A DNA stretch of 64,000 nucleotides, taken from the NCBI GenBank assembly GCA_018647765.1, contig JABGSN010000053.1, forward strand, positions 1-64,000, in the 5' to 3' direction. How positions within the stretch are numbered: position 1 is the stretch's first letter; each line of letters begins with the position of its first letter. A program made the translations under genes and the position numbers. The stretch comes from Oceanospirillaceae bacterium (GTDB lineage Bacteria > Pseudomonadota > Gammaproteobacteria > Pseudomonadales > Balneatricaceae). The notes below the pieces were generated by a model. That model saw only the letters and a list, made by a program, of their open reading frames with translations. It had not been told where the DNA came from and searched no databases. Shown here in pieces: positions 40,411 to 49,320 of this stretch.

Positions 40411-40416
40411 CTTACA

Positions 40417-40445
40417 AGTGTAGGTAGATGTTAGCCATAATGCAA
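40417..40445 (-). promoter_or_regulatory. Predicted mra (dcw) promoter
   Basis: On the minus strand TTGCAT (40440-40445) and TACACT (40417-40422) are separated by 17 bases. Transcription would start near 40410, right at the MraZ repeats, about 70 bases before mraZ. Confidence 0.6.
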
Positions 40446-40484
40446 GTTAAAAGAAGGTTGGGGTTAAGGCGCCCTAAAACAGGT

Positions 40485-41141
40485 CTAAAGCAGGTTTTGT
40501 AACACCTGGCTGGGCACCAATATATGTTGTTGAACCAGGGCCTGTGAGGCACTTATGTCGCGCGCAAGAACCGCGGTCACCAATTGCTCATGCTCCATTT
40601 GATTAACGTCAAATGCGGCGTGGCCAGCATTGTGCTGTAGCCACAAGTTGCGATACCGAGAGGCTTTTTCGTACAAGTGTAAACGCACCCTCAATAGCTC
40701 CGTAGAACCACAACCCAAAACAATGGCATGGTGGAACTGTTGGTGCAGCTGTTCCCACGCCTGCAGGTCGCCGTTAGCTTGCAGCAGAGCGGCATTTGAC
40801 TGCAAACGGTAAGCCGCCGCCACGATGCCTGCCTCCCACGCATCATCACCGCGCTCAATAGCCAAACCTACACACAAGGATTCAATACGGGCTCGAGTAT
40901 CATAAATATCAATGAGTTCTGCTTGCGACACTGGGCACACGCGATAACCGCGCTGGTCCTGCACCTGCACCAACTGCATCACCACCAATTGCGAAAGCGC
41001 TTCGCGCAAGGGGTTAACACCCACTTGATAACGCTCTTTGAGCTGGCTCATTTTGAGCTTTTGCCCAGCCTCAAAATAACCCGCTAACACGTCTTGCTTA
41101 AGGTGGTGTAATACTTTGGCTGCGGAATTTTCTGGCGGCAT
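40485..41141 (-). CDS. GntR-family (FCD) transcriptional regulator
   Basis: A 218-residue regulator. Residues about 5-70 form a winged helix (MSQLKERYQVGVNPLREALS, then LVQVQDQRGYRV), and residues about 75-210 an all-helical FCD ligand domain (ELIDIYDTRARIESLCVGLA). It resembles the CsiR-like members that sense small carboxylates, but the effector cannot be named. Upstream of it is the DUF45 gene in the same direction, 58 bases away; there is no metabolic operon beside it to hint at the target. Confidence 0.85.
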   Translation of the reverse strand: MPPENSAAKVLHHLKQDVLAGYFEAGQKLKMSQLKERYQVGVNPLREALSQLVVMQLVQVQDQRGYRVCPVSQAELIDIYDTRARIESLCVGLAIERGDDAWEAGIVAAAYRLQSNAALLQANGDLQAWEQLHQQFHHAIVLGCGSTELLRVRLHLYEKASRYRNLWLQHNAGHAAFDVNQMEHEQLVTAVLARDISASQALVQQHILVPSQVLQNLL

Positions 41142-41199
41142 GGAGACGTTTCTACACTTTTTAATAATGTCGATATTTTATTACTGATCGACCACAACT

Positions 41200-41925
41200 T
41201 CAATCTAACGTTAACTGATACCCTTCTTCCTTAAGCCACTGCTTCGCATCTCGATAGTGGGGCAACACTCTTTTTACCTGCGCCCAAAACTCAGGCCCGT
41301 GATGCATGTGTAACAAATGGCAAAGCTCGTGCACGACCACACTATCCACCACGGCACTGGGGGCCATCATGATCTTCCAATTAAATTGCAATTGACCCTG
41401 GTGGTTGCAACTCCCCCATCGAGCCCAATAGGTTTTAATTTGAATAGTGGTAGGCCAAGCGCCTACCAAGGGTGCAAAGTGTGCCACTCTATCTTTAATA
41501 TGAATTTCAGCTTGTTGCCTGTACCAACGTTCCAAAGCATTGCGCACCCATTCAGGCTTTGCCTGCGGCACTGTTACAATAAGACGTTGAGACTCAACCA
41601 CACAGGTCTTGAAAGCGCCAGGCCTTACGTCTAACCGTAATTCGTCATCCAGGCAGGCAAACTGTTCCCCGCTCACGTACTGGCGCTCACTTCGTGGTTG
41701 TCGCTTTGACTGCGAAACAAGCTTAGCTCTTACCCAAGCTTGTTTGGTGACCAACATCAAATGCAGCTCGGCCTTAGAAATAGACTTAGGCGCCAATACA
41801 AACACCTCACCATCGACCACACGAAACCCCACACTACGTTTGCGCTGCGTGCGCTTCACTGACGCGCTAAAGCCATCCATAACAATGATTTCAGTCAATT
41901 GATCGATCGTGTAGGCTGAGGGCAT
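41200..41925 (-). CDS. DUF45/YgjP-like zinc metalloprotease
   Basis: A 241-residue protein of the YgjP/WLM-like family of predicted zinc peptidases. The HELCH motif (His199, Glu200, His203) in VVHELCHLLHMHHGPEFW and a third His six residues on (208/209) form the metal site. The N-terminal part (RKRSVGFRVVDGEVFVLAPK) and WARWGSCNHQGQLQFNW are family hallmarks. No signal peptide, so probably cytoplasmic. The substrate is unknown. Confidence 0.88.
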   Translation of the reverse strand: MPSAYTIDQLTEIIVMDGFSASVKRTQRKRSVGFRVVDGEVFVLAPKSISKAELHLMLVTKQAWVRAKLVSQSKRQPRSERQYVSGEQFACLDDELRLDVRPGAFKTCVVESQRLIVTVPQAKPEWVRNALERWYRQQAEIHIKDRVAHFAPLVGAWPTTIQIKTYWARWGSCNHQGQLQFNWKIMMAPSAVVDSVVVHELCHLLHMHHGPEFWAQVKRVLPHYRDAKQWLKEEGYQLTLD

Positions 41926-42117
41926 TTGATGAACAAATACATTGATGCATGATTAGTAATTATAAAAGCAAGAGTATGAACCGGACACTTTTAATGCACA
42001 AGGATGTGCGTGCCATTGGCAAAGCCAATACGAGCAGCAAAGCGTCAGCAAAACCACGTTTTGCGGTTAAACGCTGAGCCGCTACTGGGTCACAAAAACA
42101 GGATGTTTTTTGACTCC

Positions 42118-42124
42118 AAAAAAA
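42118..42124 (-). terminator. T-run ending rnpB
   Basis: Seven T residues on the minus strand directly follow the P1 helix of RNase P RNA. P1 itself or the P1-proximal structure would serve as the terminator stem. Confidence 0.5.
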
Positions 42125-42126
42125 GA

Positions 42127-42494
<368 letters not shown>

Positions 42495-42500
42495 GCGCGC

Positions 42501-42529
42501 AGGATACCGAGGTTAAGGTGATTAAGCAA
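42501..42529 (-). promoter_or_regulatory. Predicted rnpB promoter
   Basis: On the minus strand TTGCTT (42524-42529) and TATCCT (42501-42506) are 17 bases apart. The start would fall at about 42494, which agrees with the 5' end deduced from helix P1. A GC-rich stretch (GCGCGCG) follows the -10 box, as in stringently controlled stable-RNA promoters. Confidence 0.65.
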
Positions 42530-42534
42530 CTGTC

Positions 42535-43380
42535 TTATGCTTTGCCCTGCAACTGCAAGGCGCGGTCATATAAGGCCTTCTTTTTATGGCCAGTAAGACT
42601 AGCCGCAATGGAAGCGGCTTTTTTAATCGGCAACTCAGACAGCAGCAGGCTCAGCATACGCTCTTCTTCAGCCCCAATCTCGTCCAGCTCCTGGGGTTCG
42701 GCGCCCGCAATCAACACAACAAACTCGCCTTTTTGTTGATTATGGTCGGCTAACAACCAAGCCTGCACGTCCGATGCCCTGCCACCGTATACGGTTTCAA
42801 AGGTTTTGGTCAATTCACGGGCCAACACCAACTGCCGTTGCGCACCTATCACACTAACGATATCAGCCACCGTAGCAACGATGCGATGTGGCGATTCATA
42901 CAACACTTGCGTATGAGTCACATCCCGCAGTAACGTTAATTGCTGTTTTCTAGCACTACTCTTAGCCGGTAAAAAGCCGTAAAAACTAAACCGATCGGTA
43001 GCCAAGCCCGATACCGAAAGTCCAGCAATCAAGGCGCAAGGGCCGACCACTGGCACCACTTGAAAGCCCGCCTCTCTAACCGCACACACCAAGTGATAAC
43101 CCGGATCCGATATGAGTGGTGTGCCCGCATCTGAAATAAGGGCAATGGCATGACCATCAGCTAATTTTTGTACCAACATTTGTGCTTTATGACGTTCATT
43201 ATGGTCATGCAAGGCAAGCATGGGTGTAGTGATGGCAAAGTGCTGCATTAAACGGGCACTATGGCGCGTGTCTTCGGCGGCAATTAAATCAACGTTCTGC
43301 AACGTTCTGACGGCCCTGGACGACATATCATCGAGATTGCCAATAGGCGTTGATACCACATAAAGCACTGCTACTGTCAT
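42535..43380 (-). CDS. rsmI: 16S rRNA (cytidine-1402-2'-O)-methyltransferase
   Basis: Methylates the 2'-O of C1402 in 16S rRNA, the same nucleotide as RsmH. It is a SAM-dependent tetrapyrrole-methylase-fold enzyme. The start at 43380 gives MTVAVLYVVSTPIGNLDDMS and 281 residues (E. coli 286); upstream open sequence to 43509 is not family-like. The ribosome site before this ATG is poor, so a slightly later GTG cannot be excluded. Blocks TPIGNL, AEDTRHS, ISDAGTPLISDPGY and FYGFLP are diagnostic. It is divergent from lpoA. Confidence 0.94.
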   Translation of the reverse strand: MTVAVLYVVSTPIGNLDDMSSRAVRTLQNVDLIAAEDTRHSARLMQHFAITTPMLALHDHNERHKAQMLVQKLADGHAIALISDAGTPLISDPGYHLVCAVREAGFQVVPVVGPCALIAGLSVSGLATDRFSFYGFLPAKSSARKQQLTLLRDVTHTQVLYESPHRIVATVADIVSVIGAQRQLVLARELTKTFETVYGGRASDVQAWLLADHNQQKGEFVVLIAGAEPQELDEIGAEEERMLSLLLSELPIKKAASIAASLTGHKKKALYDRALQLQGKA

Positions 43381-43532
43381 ACCTTTAAAACCTTGATTAT
43401 CTGTTAAAAACTTGTTTGACCGAGCATTTATGCTAGGCTTAAGACAAGCGCCCCATTTAGGGCGTCTTCCAGCGACTATTATAACCCAAAGCAGCTCAGA
43501 TAAATCCACATGACGCCCACTAAGATTGTTGT

Positions 43533-45665
43533 ATGACCAAACACCGCCCCTACATATTTCGGACTATAAGCATGGCCTTGGGCTTGACCTTGCTCAGCGC
43601 CTGCCAACAGCAAAACATTCAGCCGGCGGCCACTAACAACGCCTCAACAGAGGCCATAGTCATTGACCTTGATCTGACTCAATCACCAGCAGTGACTACC
43701 GTCGCCAAGATTCAAGCCGACAGTGATGTCCAAAAGCAAAGCCACACTACAACCACTACTATGGCCACAGTCGCTCCAGCGACCATTGAGGAAAACTTAG
43801 AAATATTACTGAGCCCCGAACCACCGACTCCCACGCCAGTAGCTACAGATCCTCCGGCAACAAAGTCAACACGTGTTATTGAGCTGCATGATGTTAGGCC
43901 ACCCTTACCCGCAGAGTTTAACCAAGGCATACAAGATATTTACCAAAGCCCGATCGCTAAACGGCAAGCCTTGCTGTTGAGCATGGCCCAAGAGTTATTG
44001 CCCACGGACTATGCGCAAGCCAGTGCTCGATTACTCAACCAAATAGAGCTCGATTTATTAGATCCGGCCTTACTCGGTGACTACTTTGTCACCCAAGCCG
44101 CCGCCGCGTTGAAGCTTGACGACAGCTTTGGCGCCATCATTTGGTTACATCAAGCCCAACTGCTCAGCCCCACCACAGACTCTAGTGTTTTGCAGCAACG
44201 CCTCACCTTAACTGCCAAAGCCTATGAGCAAAATGGCTTAACCTTAGGGGCGGCGAAAGCCCTGATTCAACTTAGCCAACTTAACCACAGTGATGACGGC
44301 AAGCAATACAATGAGCGTATTTGGAGCGCCCTCACCCAACTCAGCTCAAACCAGCTAAATCAACAACTGTCCCAATCGGGCACCGATAGTATTGCTATGG
44401 CTTGGTACGAACTAGCTTTAGTACCGTTACGGCATCATGATTTAGACCGCCAACTGAGAGCGTTAGAGCAGTGGCGACAACTTTGGCCGAACCATCCGGC
44501 CGCCTCAACACTACCAGGGGCATTGGCCAACTTGGCCGATTTAAGCGCCCAACAACCCAAGAAAGTCGCTTTAGCCCTGCCGTTACAGGGCCGTTTAGGC
44601 AAAATTGGCCAAGCCGTTGTGGATGGCTTCATGGCCGCACGGTTTCAAGCCATGGCAGAACAAGCGACCGTGCCAGACGTTAAAGTTTACGATACCGCAG
44701 CCATGCACGGCCTTGATCAACTCTACGCCATGGCGCAAACAGATCAAATTGAGCTCATCATTGGTCCACTTGATAAAAATAAAGTCATTCAATTACACCA
44801 ATTGGATCGCCTTAGCACACCTACACTGGCCCTTAACTATGCCCCCATAGATAGTGCTTTAATGGCCGACGATAGTGACCTAACGCAGCCTCACGCCAAT
44901 CTCGTTCAGTTTGGTTTAGCGGTTGAGGATGAAGCTGAGCAGCTGGCTCGCCGCAGTCTCAGTGAAGGCCATCAGCGGGTAGTGGTGTTGCATCAAGATC
45001 AGCCATGGGCCATACGTGCTGCTCAGCACTTTAGCCAAACATGGACTCGCCTGGGCGGCGATATTGCATCTCAGGTAAGCTTCACTGGTACTGGGGACCA
45101 TAGCGATGCCATTACCAAGGCCCTGCTTATTGACCAAAGCCATAGCCGGGCCAAAAATCTTAAAAACATTTTATCTGGCACCAGCAATCGAGTTAAATTT
45201 GAACCCCGCAGGCGCCAGGATGTGGATGCCATAGTGCTGTTTGCACTACCCACTGATGGCCGCCAAGTGGTGCCCACTCTCGCCTTTCATTATGCGGCTA
45301 ATCTGCCGGTGTATGCCAGCCACCATATCTACCAAGGCCCAACCAGCAGTAACCGCGACCGCGACCTAGAAAAGGTCATTTTTACGGAATTACCATGGCT
45401 TCTGAACAAGCCTAGCACCCAACAAGAAATTAGCGCCCAATGGCCAGAACGTATGCGCTACACTCGTTTGTTTGCACTCGGCGTTGACGCCTACCGATTG
45501 TTCCCGCGCTTAGAGCAGTTTCGTGCCTATACCAATAGTCGCGTGCATGGTGTCACTGGGCAATTAAAAATCAACCGCCAAGGTCGTGTCGTGTCACAAA
45601 GTTCTTGGGCACAATTTGTCAAAGGCAAAGTCGTACCCGCACCGCGTTACCTACAGCAACCATGA
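43533..45665 (+). CDS. lpoA: Outer-membrane lipoprotein LpoA, activator of PBP1A
   Basis: A 710-residue lipoprotein with signal peptide and lipobox LLSAC (Cys24). A Thr/Pro/Ala-rich linker (about 30-115) leads to an N-terminal TPR-like helical part (about 125-320) and a C-terminal periplasmic-binding-protein-like domain (from about 325: KVALALPLQGRLGKIGQAVV, ELIIGPLDKNKV, RVVVLHQDQPWAIRAA). In E. coli LpoA reaches through the peptidoglycan to stimulate PBP1A. First gene of lpoA-yraN-diaA-dolP; divergent from rsmI, the usual order. Confidence 0.93.
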   Translation: MTKHRPYIFRTISMALGLTLLSACQQQNIQPAATNNASTEAIVIDLDLTQSPAVTTVAKIQADSDVQKQSHTTTTTMATVAPATIEENLEILLSPEPPTPTPVATDPPATKSTRVIELHDVRPPLPAEFNQGIQDIYQSPIAKRQALLLSMAQELLPTDYAQASARLLNQIELDLLDPALLGDYFVTQAAAALKLDDSFGAIIWLHQAQLLSPTTDSSVLQQRLTLTAKAYEQNGLTLGAAKALIQLSQLNHSDDGKQYNERIWSALTQLSSNQLNQQLSQSGTDSIAMAWYELALVPLRHHDLDRQLRALEQWRQLWPNHPAASTLPGALANLADLSAQQPKKVALALPLQGRLGKIGQAVVDGFMAARFQAMAEQATVPDVKVYDTAAMHGLDQLYAMAQTDQIELIIGPLDKNKVIQLHQLDRLSTPTLALNYAPIDSALMADDSDLTQPHANLVQFGLAVEDEAEQLARRSLSEGHQRVVVLHQDQPWAIRAAQHFSQTWTRLGGDIASQVSFTGTGDHSDAITKALLIDQSHSRAKNLKNILSGTSNRVKFEPRRRQDVDAIVLFALPTDGRQVVPTLAFHYAANLPVYASHHIYQGPTSSNRDRDLEKVIFTELPWLLNKPSTQQEISAQWPERMRYTRLFALGVDAYRLFPRLEQFRAYTNSRVHGVTGQLKINRQGRVVSQSSWAQFVKGKVVPAPRYLQQP

Positions 45666-46048
45666 ATCATACGCAAACTGGCGCCTGGGCCGAGGACTTA
45701 GCATGGCAACACATGCACCAACGGGGTTGGAATTTGGTGGCGCGTAATTTTTTTTGCAAAGGCGGAGAACTCGACATTGTCGCCTATAAGCGGGGTATAT
45801 TGGCATTTGTTGAGGTTAAATATCGCCGCAGCCAAGCCATGGGGGGTGCTATCGCGAGCCTAAGCTTACGTAAACAGTTGCACCTAATCCATAGCGCCAA
45901 AGTATTTTTACAACGCTATCCACGCTTGAGCCAACTCGATTGCCGATTTGATCTAATCGCCATTAGCGGACCCGCCCCAAGCGAGCATGGCTCAGCTAAC
46001 CAAGTTCAGATACAATGGCTGGATAACGCATTTATCACTTCGGGTTAA
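45662..46048 (+). CDS. yraN: YraN family protein (UPF0102), endonuclease-like fold
   Basis: A 128-residue member of the YraN family, which shares the restriction-endonuclease-like core: GAWAEDLAWQHMHQRGW, NLVARNFFCKGGELDIVA and LAFVEVKYRR contain the Glu-Asp-Glu-x-Lys type site. Nuclease activity has not been generally shown and the task is unknown. The start ATG overlaps the lpoA stop as ATGA; an open stretch upstream lies inside lpoA. Confidence 0.92.
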   Translation: MNHTQTGAWAEDLAWQHMHQRGWNLVARNFFCKGGELDIVAYKRGILAFVEVKYRRSQAMGGAIASLSLRKQLHLIHSAKVFLQRYPRLSQLDCRFDLIAISGPAPSEHGSANQVQIQWLDNAFITSG

Positions 46049-46087
46049 GCCGAACGGCTTAATCCGCACCGAGGAACTAACAATTTT

Positions 46088-46678
46088 ATGGAACTGCAAG
46101 AAAGGGTGATTAACCAATTCCATGAACACATGGGTTGCGCAGCTTATAGCGCTGAGCACCTACCTCAAGATATTGCTATTGCCGCACAAATGCTGCACCA
46201 ATGCTTTATTCAGGAGGGTAAATTACTGGTTTGCGGTAACGGCGCCAATGCAGCCAATGGCCACCATATGTGTGCTGCTATGTTAAGTCGCTTAGAACAA
46301 GAACGCCCCAGTCTGCCGGCGTTTAACTTAACTGCCGACAGCACCAGTATCAGCGCCATCACGCGGGACTCGAGCTTTCAGGATGTGTTTGCAAAACAAA
46401 TTACAGCCCTGGGTCAAGCAGGCGACATTCTTATCGTCCTGTCAGAACAAGGCAATTGCGGTAACCTGGTACAGGCCATACAAGCCGCCCATGATCGTGA
46501 TTTGCAGGTCATCTCTATTACTGGCCAAAATGGTGGTGATATGGCGGCCCTGCTCGACCCTGATGACGTGGCGATTCGTATACCCAGCGACCATAACCTC
46601 AACATTATTCAACTACAATTGGTCACCATTCACTGTTTATGTGATCTAATTGATTTTCAACTTTTTGGGAGCAACTAA
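46088..46678 (+). CDS. diaA: SIS-domain protein DiaA (DnaA initiator-associating), GmhA-like
   Basis: A 196-residue sugar-isomerase-fold protein, close to DiaA/GmhA. DiaA of E. coli binds DnaA and times initiation. The fold signature is LLVCGNGANAANGHHMCAAM. The usual serine-rich phosphosugar loop (often ISTSGNS) reads VLSEQGNCGNL here, which argues against phosphosugar isomerisation and for the DiaA role. The position between yraN and dolP supports this. It is still possible that it binds a different sugar phosphate. Confidence 0.85.
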   Translation: MELQERVINQFHEHMGCAAYSAEHLPQDIAIAAQMLHQCFIQEGKLLVCGNGANAANGHHMCAAMLSRLEQERPSLPAFNLTADSTSISAITRDSSFQDVFAKQITALGQAGDILIVLSEQGNCGNLVQAIQAAHDRDLQVISITGQNGGDMAALLDPDDVAIRIPSDHNLNIIQLQLVTIHCLCDLIDFQLFGSN

Positions 46679-46681
46679 TAA

Positions 46682-47251
46682 ATGCTAACACACAGTCTTA
46701 AACTCATTTCCTTAAGCGTCTGCCTAATATGGGCCAGCGCATGTACTCCAGTGCTGAGCAACAAACCCGTGAGTGATAATAAAGGTTCGCGTTCGTTGGG
46801 CACCCTGTATAATGACCAGCTCATCGAAACCACTACCGTCGATGCCATTTTACGTGCCAATCCATTGCTAGAAACCGCCCATGTCTCTGCCATTAGCGTT
46901 AACGGCATTGTCTTACTCATTGGCCAGGTGCCAAGTGAAGACACCAAAATTATTGCCGGCGCCAGAGCGCGTAAGGTGAGCAATGTACGCAAGGTTCACA
47001 ACGAGTTATTAGTGAGTGGGCCGTCTTCTTATGTGGTGCGTACCAACGACACCCTAATCACCACCAAAGTGAAAACCCGTATGGTGGGGGAAACTGGCTT
47101 CCCAGCGAATCGTATTAAAGTCGTGACAGAAAATGGGGTGGTTTATTTGATGGGCTTAGTCACTCAAGCCGAAGGCGAGTGGGCCGTAAGAGTCGCCTCC
47201 AATGCCAGTGGCATTCAGCGCATTGTTAAAGTATTTGAATACATCGACTAG
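46682..47251 (+). CDS. dolP: Dual-BON-domain lipoprotein DolP (YraP)
   Basis: A 189-residue outer-membrane lipoprotein with lipobox WASAC (Cys21). Two BON domains follow, at about residues 47-115 (GTLYNDQLIETTTVDAILRA, ISVNGIVLLIGQVPSE) and 122-189 (DTLITTKVKTRMVGE, VVTENGVVYLMGLV). DolP keeps the outer membrane tight and binds anionic phospholipids in E. coli. It ends the lpoA-yraN-diaA-dolP unit, just before a strong terminator. Confidence 0.94.
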   Translation: MLTHSLKLISLSVCLIWASACTPVLSNKPVSDNKGSRSLGTLYNDQLIETTTVDAILRANPLLETAHVSAISVNGIVLLIGQVPSEDTKIIAGARARKVSNVRKVHNELLVSGPSSYVVRTNDTLITTKVKTRMVGETGFPANRIKVVTENGVVYLMGLVTQAEGEWAVRVASNASGIQRIVKVFEYID

Positions 47252-47266
47252 CAAAAACCAGCCATT

Positions 47267-47292
47267 AAAAAGGGCCTATAGGCCCTTTTTTT
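47267..47292. terminator. Bidirectional terminator between dolP and sspB
   Basis: AAAAAGGGCC-TATA-GGCCCTTTTTTT forms a perfect stem with runs of T on both strands, in the gap between the converging dolP and sspB genes. Confidence 0.9.
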
Positions 47293-47318
47293 GTTTCCAG
47301 CATAAGACTCACTATGGC

Positions 47319-47753
47319 TTATTTAACCACTTTTAGCGTGGGCCGCTTGGCCCGGTCGCTAATCGACGACACCGTGGCCGGCTCAGTCGGCTTATCTGGC
47401 ACTGGAGGAACGGGCGCGGGGCTGTCTGGGTCGGGGATGCCGGGCTCAAAACCAAAACCCATACCTTCGCCACTTTCTTTCGCATAAATAGCCATCACCG
47501 CCAATATAGGCACATACACGTGCATTGGCACACCGCCAAAGCGGGCGTTAAACTCCACCGCGTCATCACCCAGGCTCAAGCTTTGTACTGCACTCGGTGC
47601 GATATTAAGTACAATTTGGCCATCAGAAATAAATCGCTCCGGCACCATCACGTCGTTAATGGTGGCATCCACCACCATATGCGGCGTCGAATTATTGTCT
47701 AATATCCACTCGTGCAAAGCACGTAGTAGATAAGCGCGACTTGGAGTCATCAT
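47319..47753 (-). CDS. sspB: ClpXP specificity-enhancing factor SspB
   Basis: Adaptor that delivers ssrA-tagged proteins and some regulators to ClpXP. The 144 residues show the substrate-binding domain (YLLRALHEWILDNNSTPHMV, IVLNIAPSAVQSLSLGDDAV, NARFGGVPMHVYVPI), then a flexible Pro/acid-rich linker and the C-terminal ClpX-binding tail RAKRPTLKVVK. It follows sspA by 13 bases. Confidence 0.96.
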   Translation of the reverse strand: MMTPSRAYLLRALHEWILDNNSTPHMVVDATINDVMVPERFISDGQIVLNIAPSAVQSLSLGDDAVEFNARFGGVPMHVYVPILAVMAIYAKESGEGMGFGFEPGIPDPDSPAPVPPVPDKPTEPATVSSISDRAKRPTLKVVK

Positions 47754-47766
47754 CTGGCCATCTCAA

Positions 47767-48396
47767 TTACATGCGGATTTCGTGTTCAATCTCAGACAAG
47801 CTTTCTTGAAACCCTTCGCGAGCGAAAATACGTTCCATATATTCTAACATCGGCGCAGCTTGCTCTTCGGGCAGGTCAATGCCTAACTGCGGCAAACGCC
47901 ACAAGATCGGCGCAATACAGCAATCAACTAAGGTGAACTCCTCACTCATGAAAAAGTCTTTTTCAGTGAAAATCGGTGCCGTTGAAATGAGGCTTTCTCG
48001 CAGTTCTTTTTGTGCGGCGACTATCTCGCTTTCATCTTCTGAGGTCATGATAACGTCAGCAAGACGACACCAATCACGCTCGATACGGTACATATACAAG
48101 CGGCTCTCAGCGCGTGCAACAGGGTACACAGGCAACAGCGGCGGGTGGGGGAAACGTTCGTCTAGATACTCCATCATCACGTTGGCTTCATAAAGCACCA
48201 ACTCACGATCAACCAAGGTGGGTAAGCTGTTATAAGGGTTGAGATCAGCCAGGTCCTCTGGCTTATGCTCTGCATCAACATCAATAATGTCAACGGTAAC
48301 GCCTTTTTCTGCCAATACAATACGCACACGGTGACTGTAATGATTTGCTGCATCAGAAAAAAACGTCATGGAAGAGCGTTTAGCGACTACACCCAT
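47767..48396 (-). CDS. sspA: Stringent starvation protein A
   Basis: A GST-fold RNA polymerase-associated protein of 209 residues. The N-terminal part ([42 protein letters not shown]) and [20 protein letters not shown], the surface loop linked to function in E. coli SspA, are clear. It lacks glutathione chemistry. In E. coli it reshapes transcription in stationary phase. It forms an operon with sspB and lies downstream of petC. Confidence 0.95.
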   Translation of the reverse strand: MGVVAKRSSMTFFSDAANHYSHRVRIVLAEKGVTVDIIDVDAEHKPEDLADLNPYNSLPTLVDRELVLYEANVMMEYLDERFPHPPLLPVYPVARAESRLYMYRIERDWCRLADVIMTSEDESEIVAAQKELRESLISTAPIFTEKDFFMSEEFTLVDCCIAPILWRLPQLGIDLPEEQAAPMLEYMERIFAREGFQESLSEIEHEIRM

Positions 48397-48512
48397 GTAG
48401 ATATACCTCGATAATAAAACGATAGCGCTGTGCGCCGAAAACGAATACGCGACCTGCCGTGTTTATTAAACATAAACAACAGCGGTCGCGCTTAAATGGA
48501 CTAATACGGGGC

Positions 48513-48518
48513 ATTATA
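48513..48518 (-). promoter_or_regulatory. Possible sspA promoter -10 box
   Basis: On the minus strand a perfect TATAAT is flanked by GGGG and CCCC arms. It lies about 117 bases before sspA. No convincing -35 box lies 16-18 bases upstream, so the call is tentative. Confidence 0.35.
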
Positions 48519-48532
48519 CCCCAAGTCGGGTG

Positions 48533-49318
48533 CTAGTGGACGTCGCGCCAAAATTCCTTCTTCAGGAAGTAGAACACCAGAGTCATTAACAGACAAAACA
48601 AAATAGCCCACATACCAATACGCTGACTATCTGACTTGTATGGCTTTGCCATATAAGACATAAAGTTTGTCAAGTCATACACCGCGGCATCAAACTGAGC
48701 TTGGTTCATGCTGCCAGTGCCTTCGGCAACGGTTAACACTTCACAGCTTTCTACCGTCAGGGCTTTACCCGTGAGGCTATCGATAACTGCACTACCGTGT
48801 TCATCGTACTTAGGCACTTGAGCACAAGCCTTGGATTGCACACCCTGTAGTTCTAATAACACGTTAGGCATACCCACACTTGGGAATACGACGTTGTTCA
48901 CACCATAAGGGCGGCTGTCATCAACATAGAAGCTGCGCAAGTAGGTGTATACCCAATCCGCGCCACGTAGGTTCACTTCATTAGTTAAATCCGGTGGCGG
49001 TGCGCCAAACCAGTCCGCAGCAAGCTTTGAATCCATCGCGTTGGTCATTTGCTCACCCACTTTCTGATCACTAAAGATCAAGTGCTCAGCCACTAACTCG
49101 GCTGGCATATGCAAATCTTCTGCGGCACGTATGTAACGCTGGTACTGAGCCGTGTGGCAACCTAAGCAATAGTTTACATAGGTCTTCATACCACGCTGTA
49201 ATGACGCCTTATCAGCAGCATCGGTTTGTATATGGTCCAGTGCAACTTTTGGGCCAGCGCTGGCTACAGCAAACGCGGGCATGATCAACATTAAACTTAA
49301 TAAGATTAATTTCTTCAT
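48533..49318 (-). CDS. petC: Cytochrome c1 of the bc1 complex
   Basis: Haem c subunit that passes electrons from the Rieske protein to soluble cytochrome c. The start at 49318 gives MKKLILLSLMLIMPAFAVASAG, a Sec signal peptide, for 261 residues, after AGGGTGG. Haem c binds at CLGCH (Cys51, Cys54, His55). The C-terminal helix WAILFCLLMTLVFYFLKKEF anchors it in the membrane. The long open frame up to 49516 lies inside petB and is rejected. Last gene of petA-petB-petC. Confidence 0.96.
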   Translation of the reverse strand: MKKLILLSLMLIMPAFAVASAGPKVALDHIQTDAADKASLQRGMKTYVNYCLGCHTAQYQRYIRAAEDLHMPAELVAEHLIFSDQKVGEQMTNAMDSKLAADWFGAPPPDLTNEVNLRGADWVYTYLRSFYVDDSRPYGVNNVVFPSVGMPNVLLELQGVQSKACAQVPKYDEHGSAVIDSLTGKALTVESCEVLTVAEGTGSMNQAQFDAAVYDLTNFMSYMAKPYKSDSQRIGMWAILFCLLMTLVFYFLKKEFWRDVH

Positions 49319-49320
49319 GA

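Noticed and set aside
40402-40411. DnaA-box-like TTATCCACC upstream of mraZ
   Set aside because: A single 8-of-9 match that is fully explained as one of the three MraZ repeats; not called as a separate site or origin.
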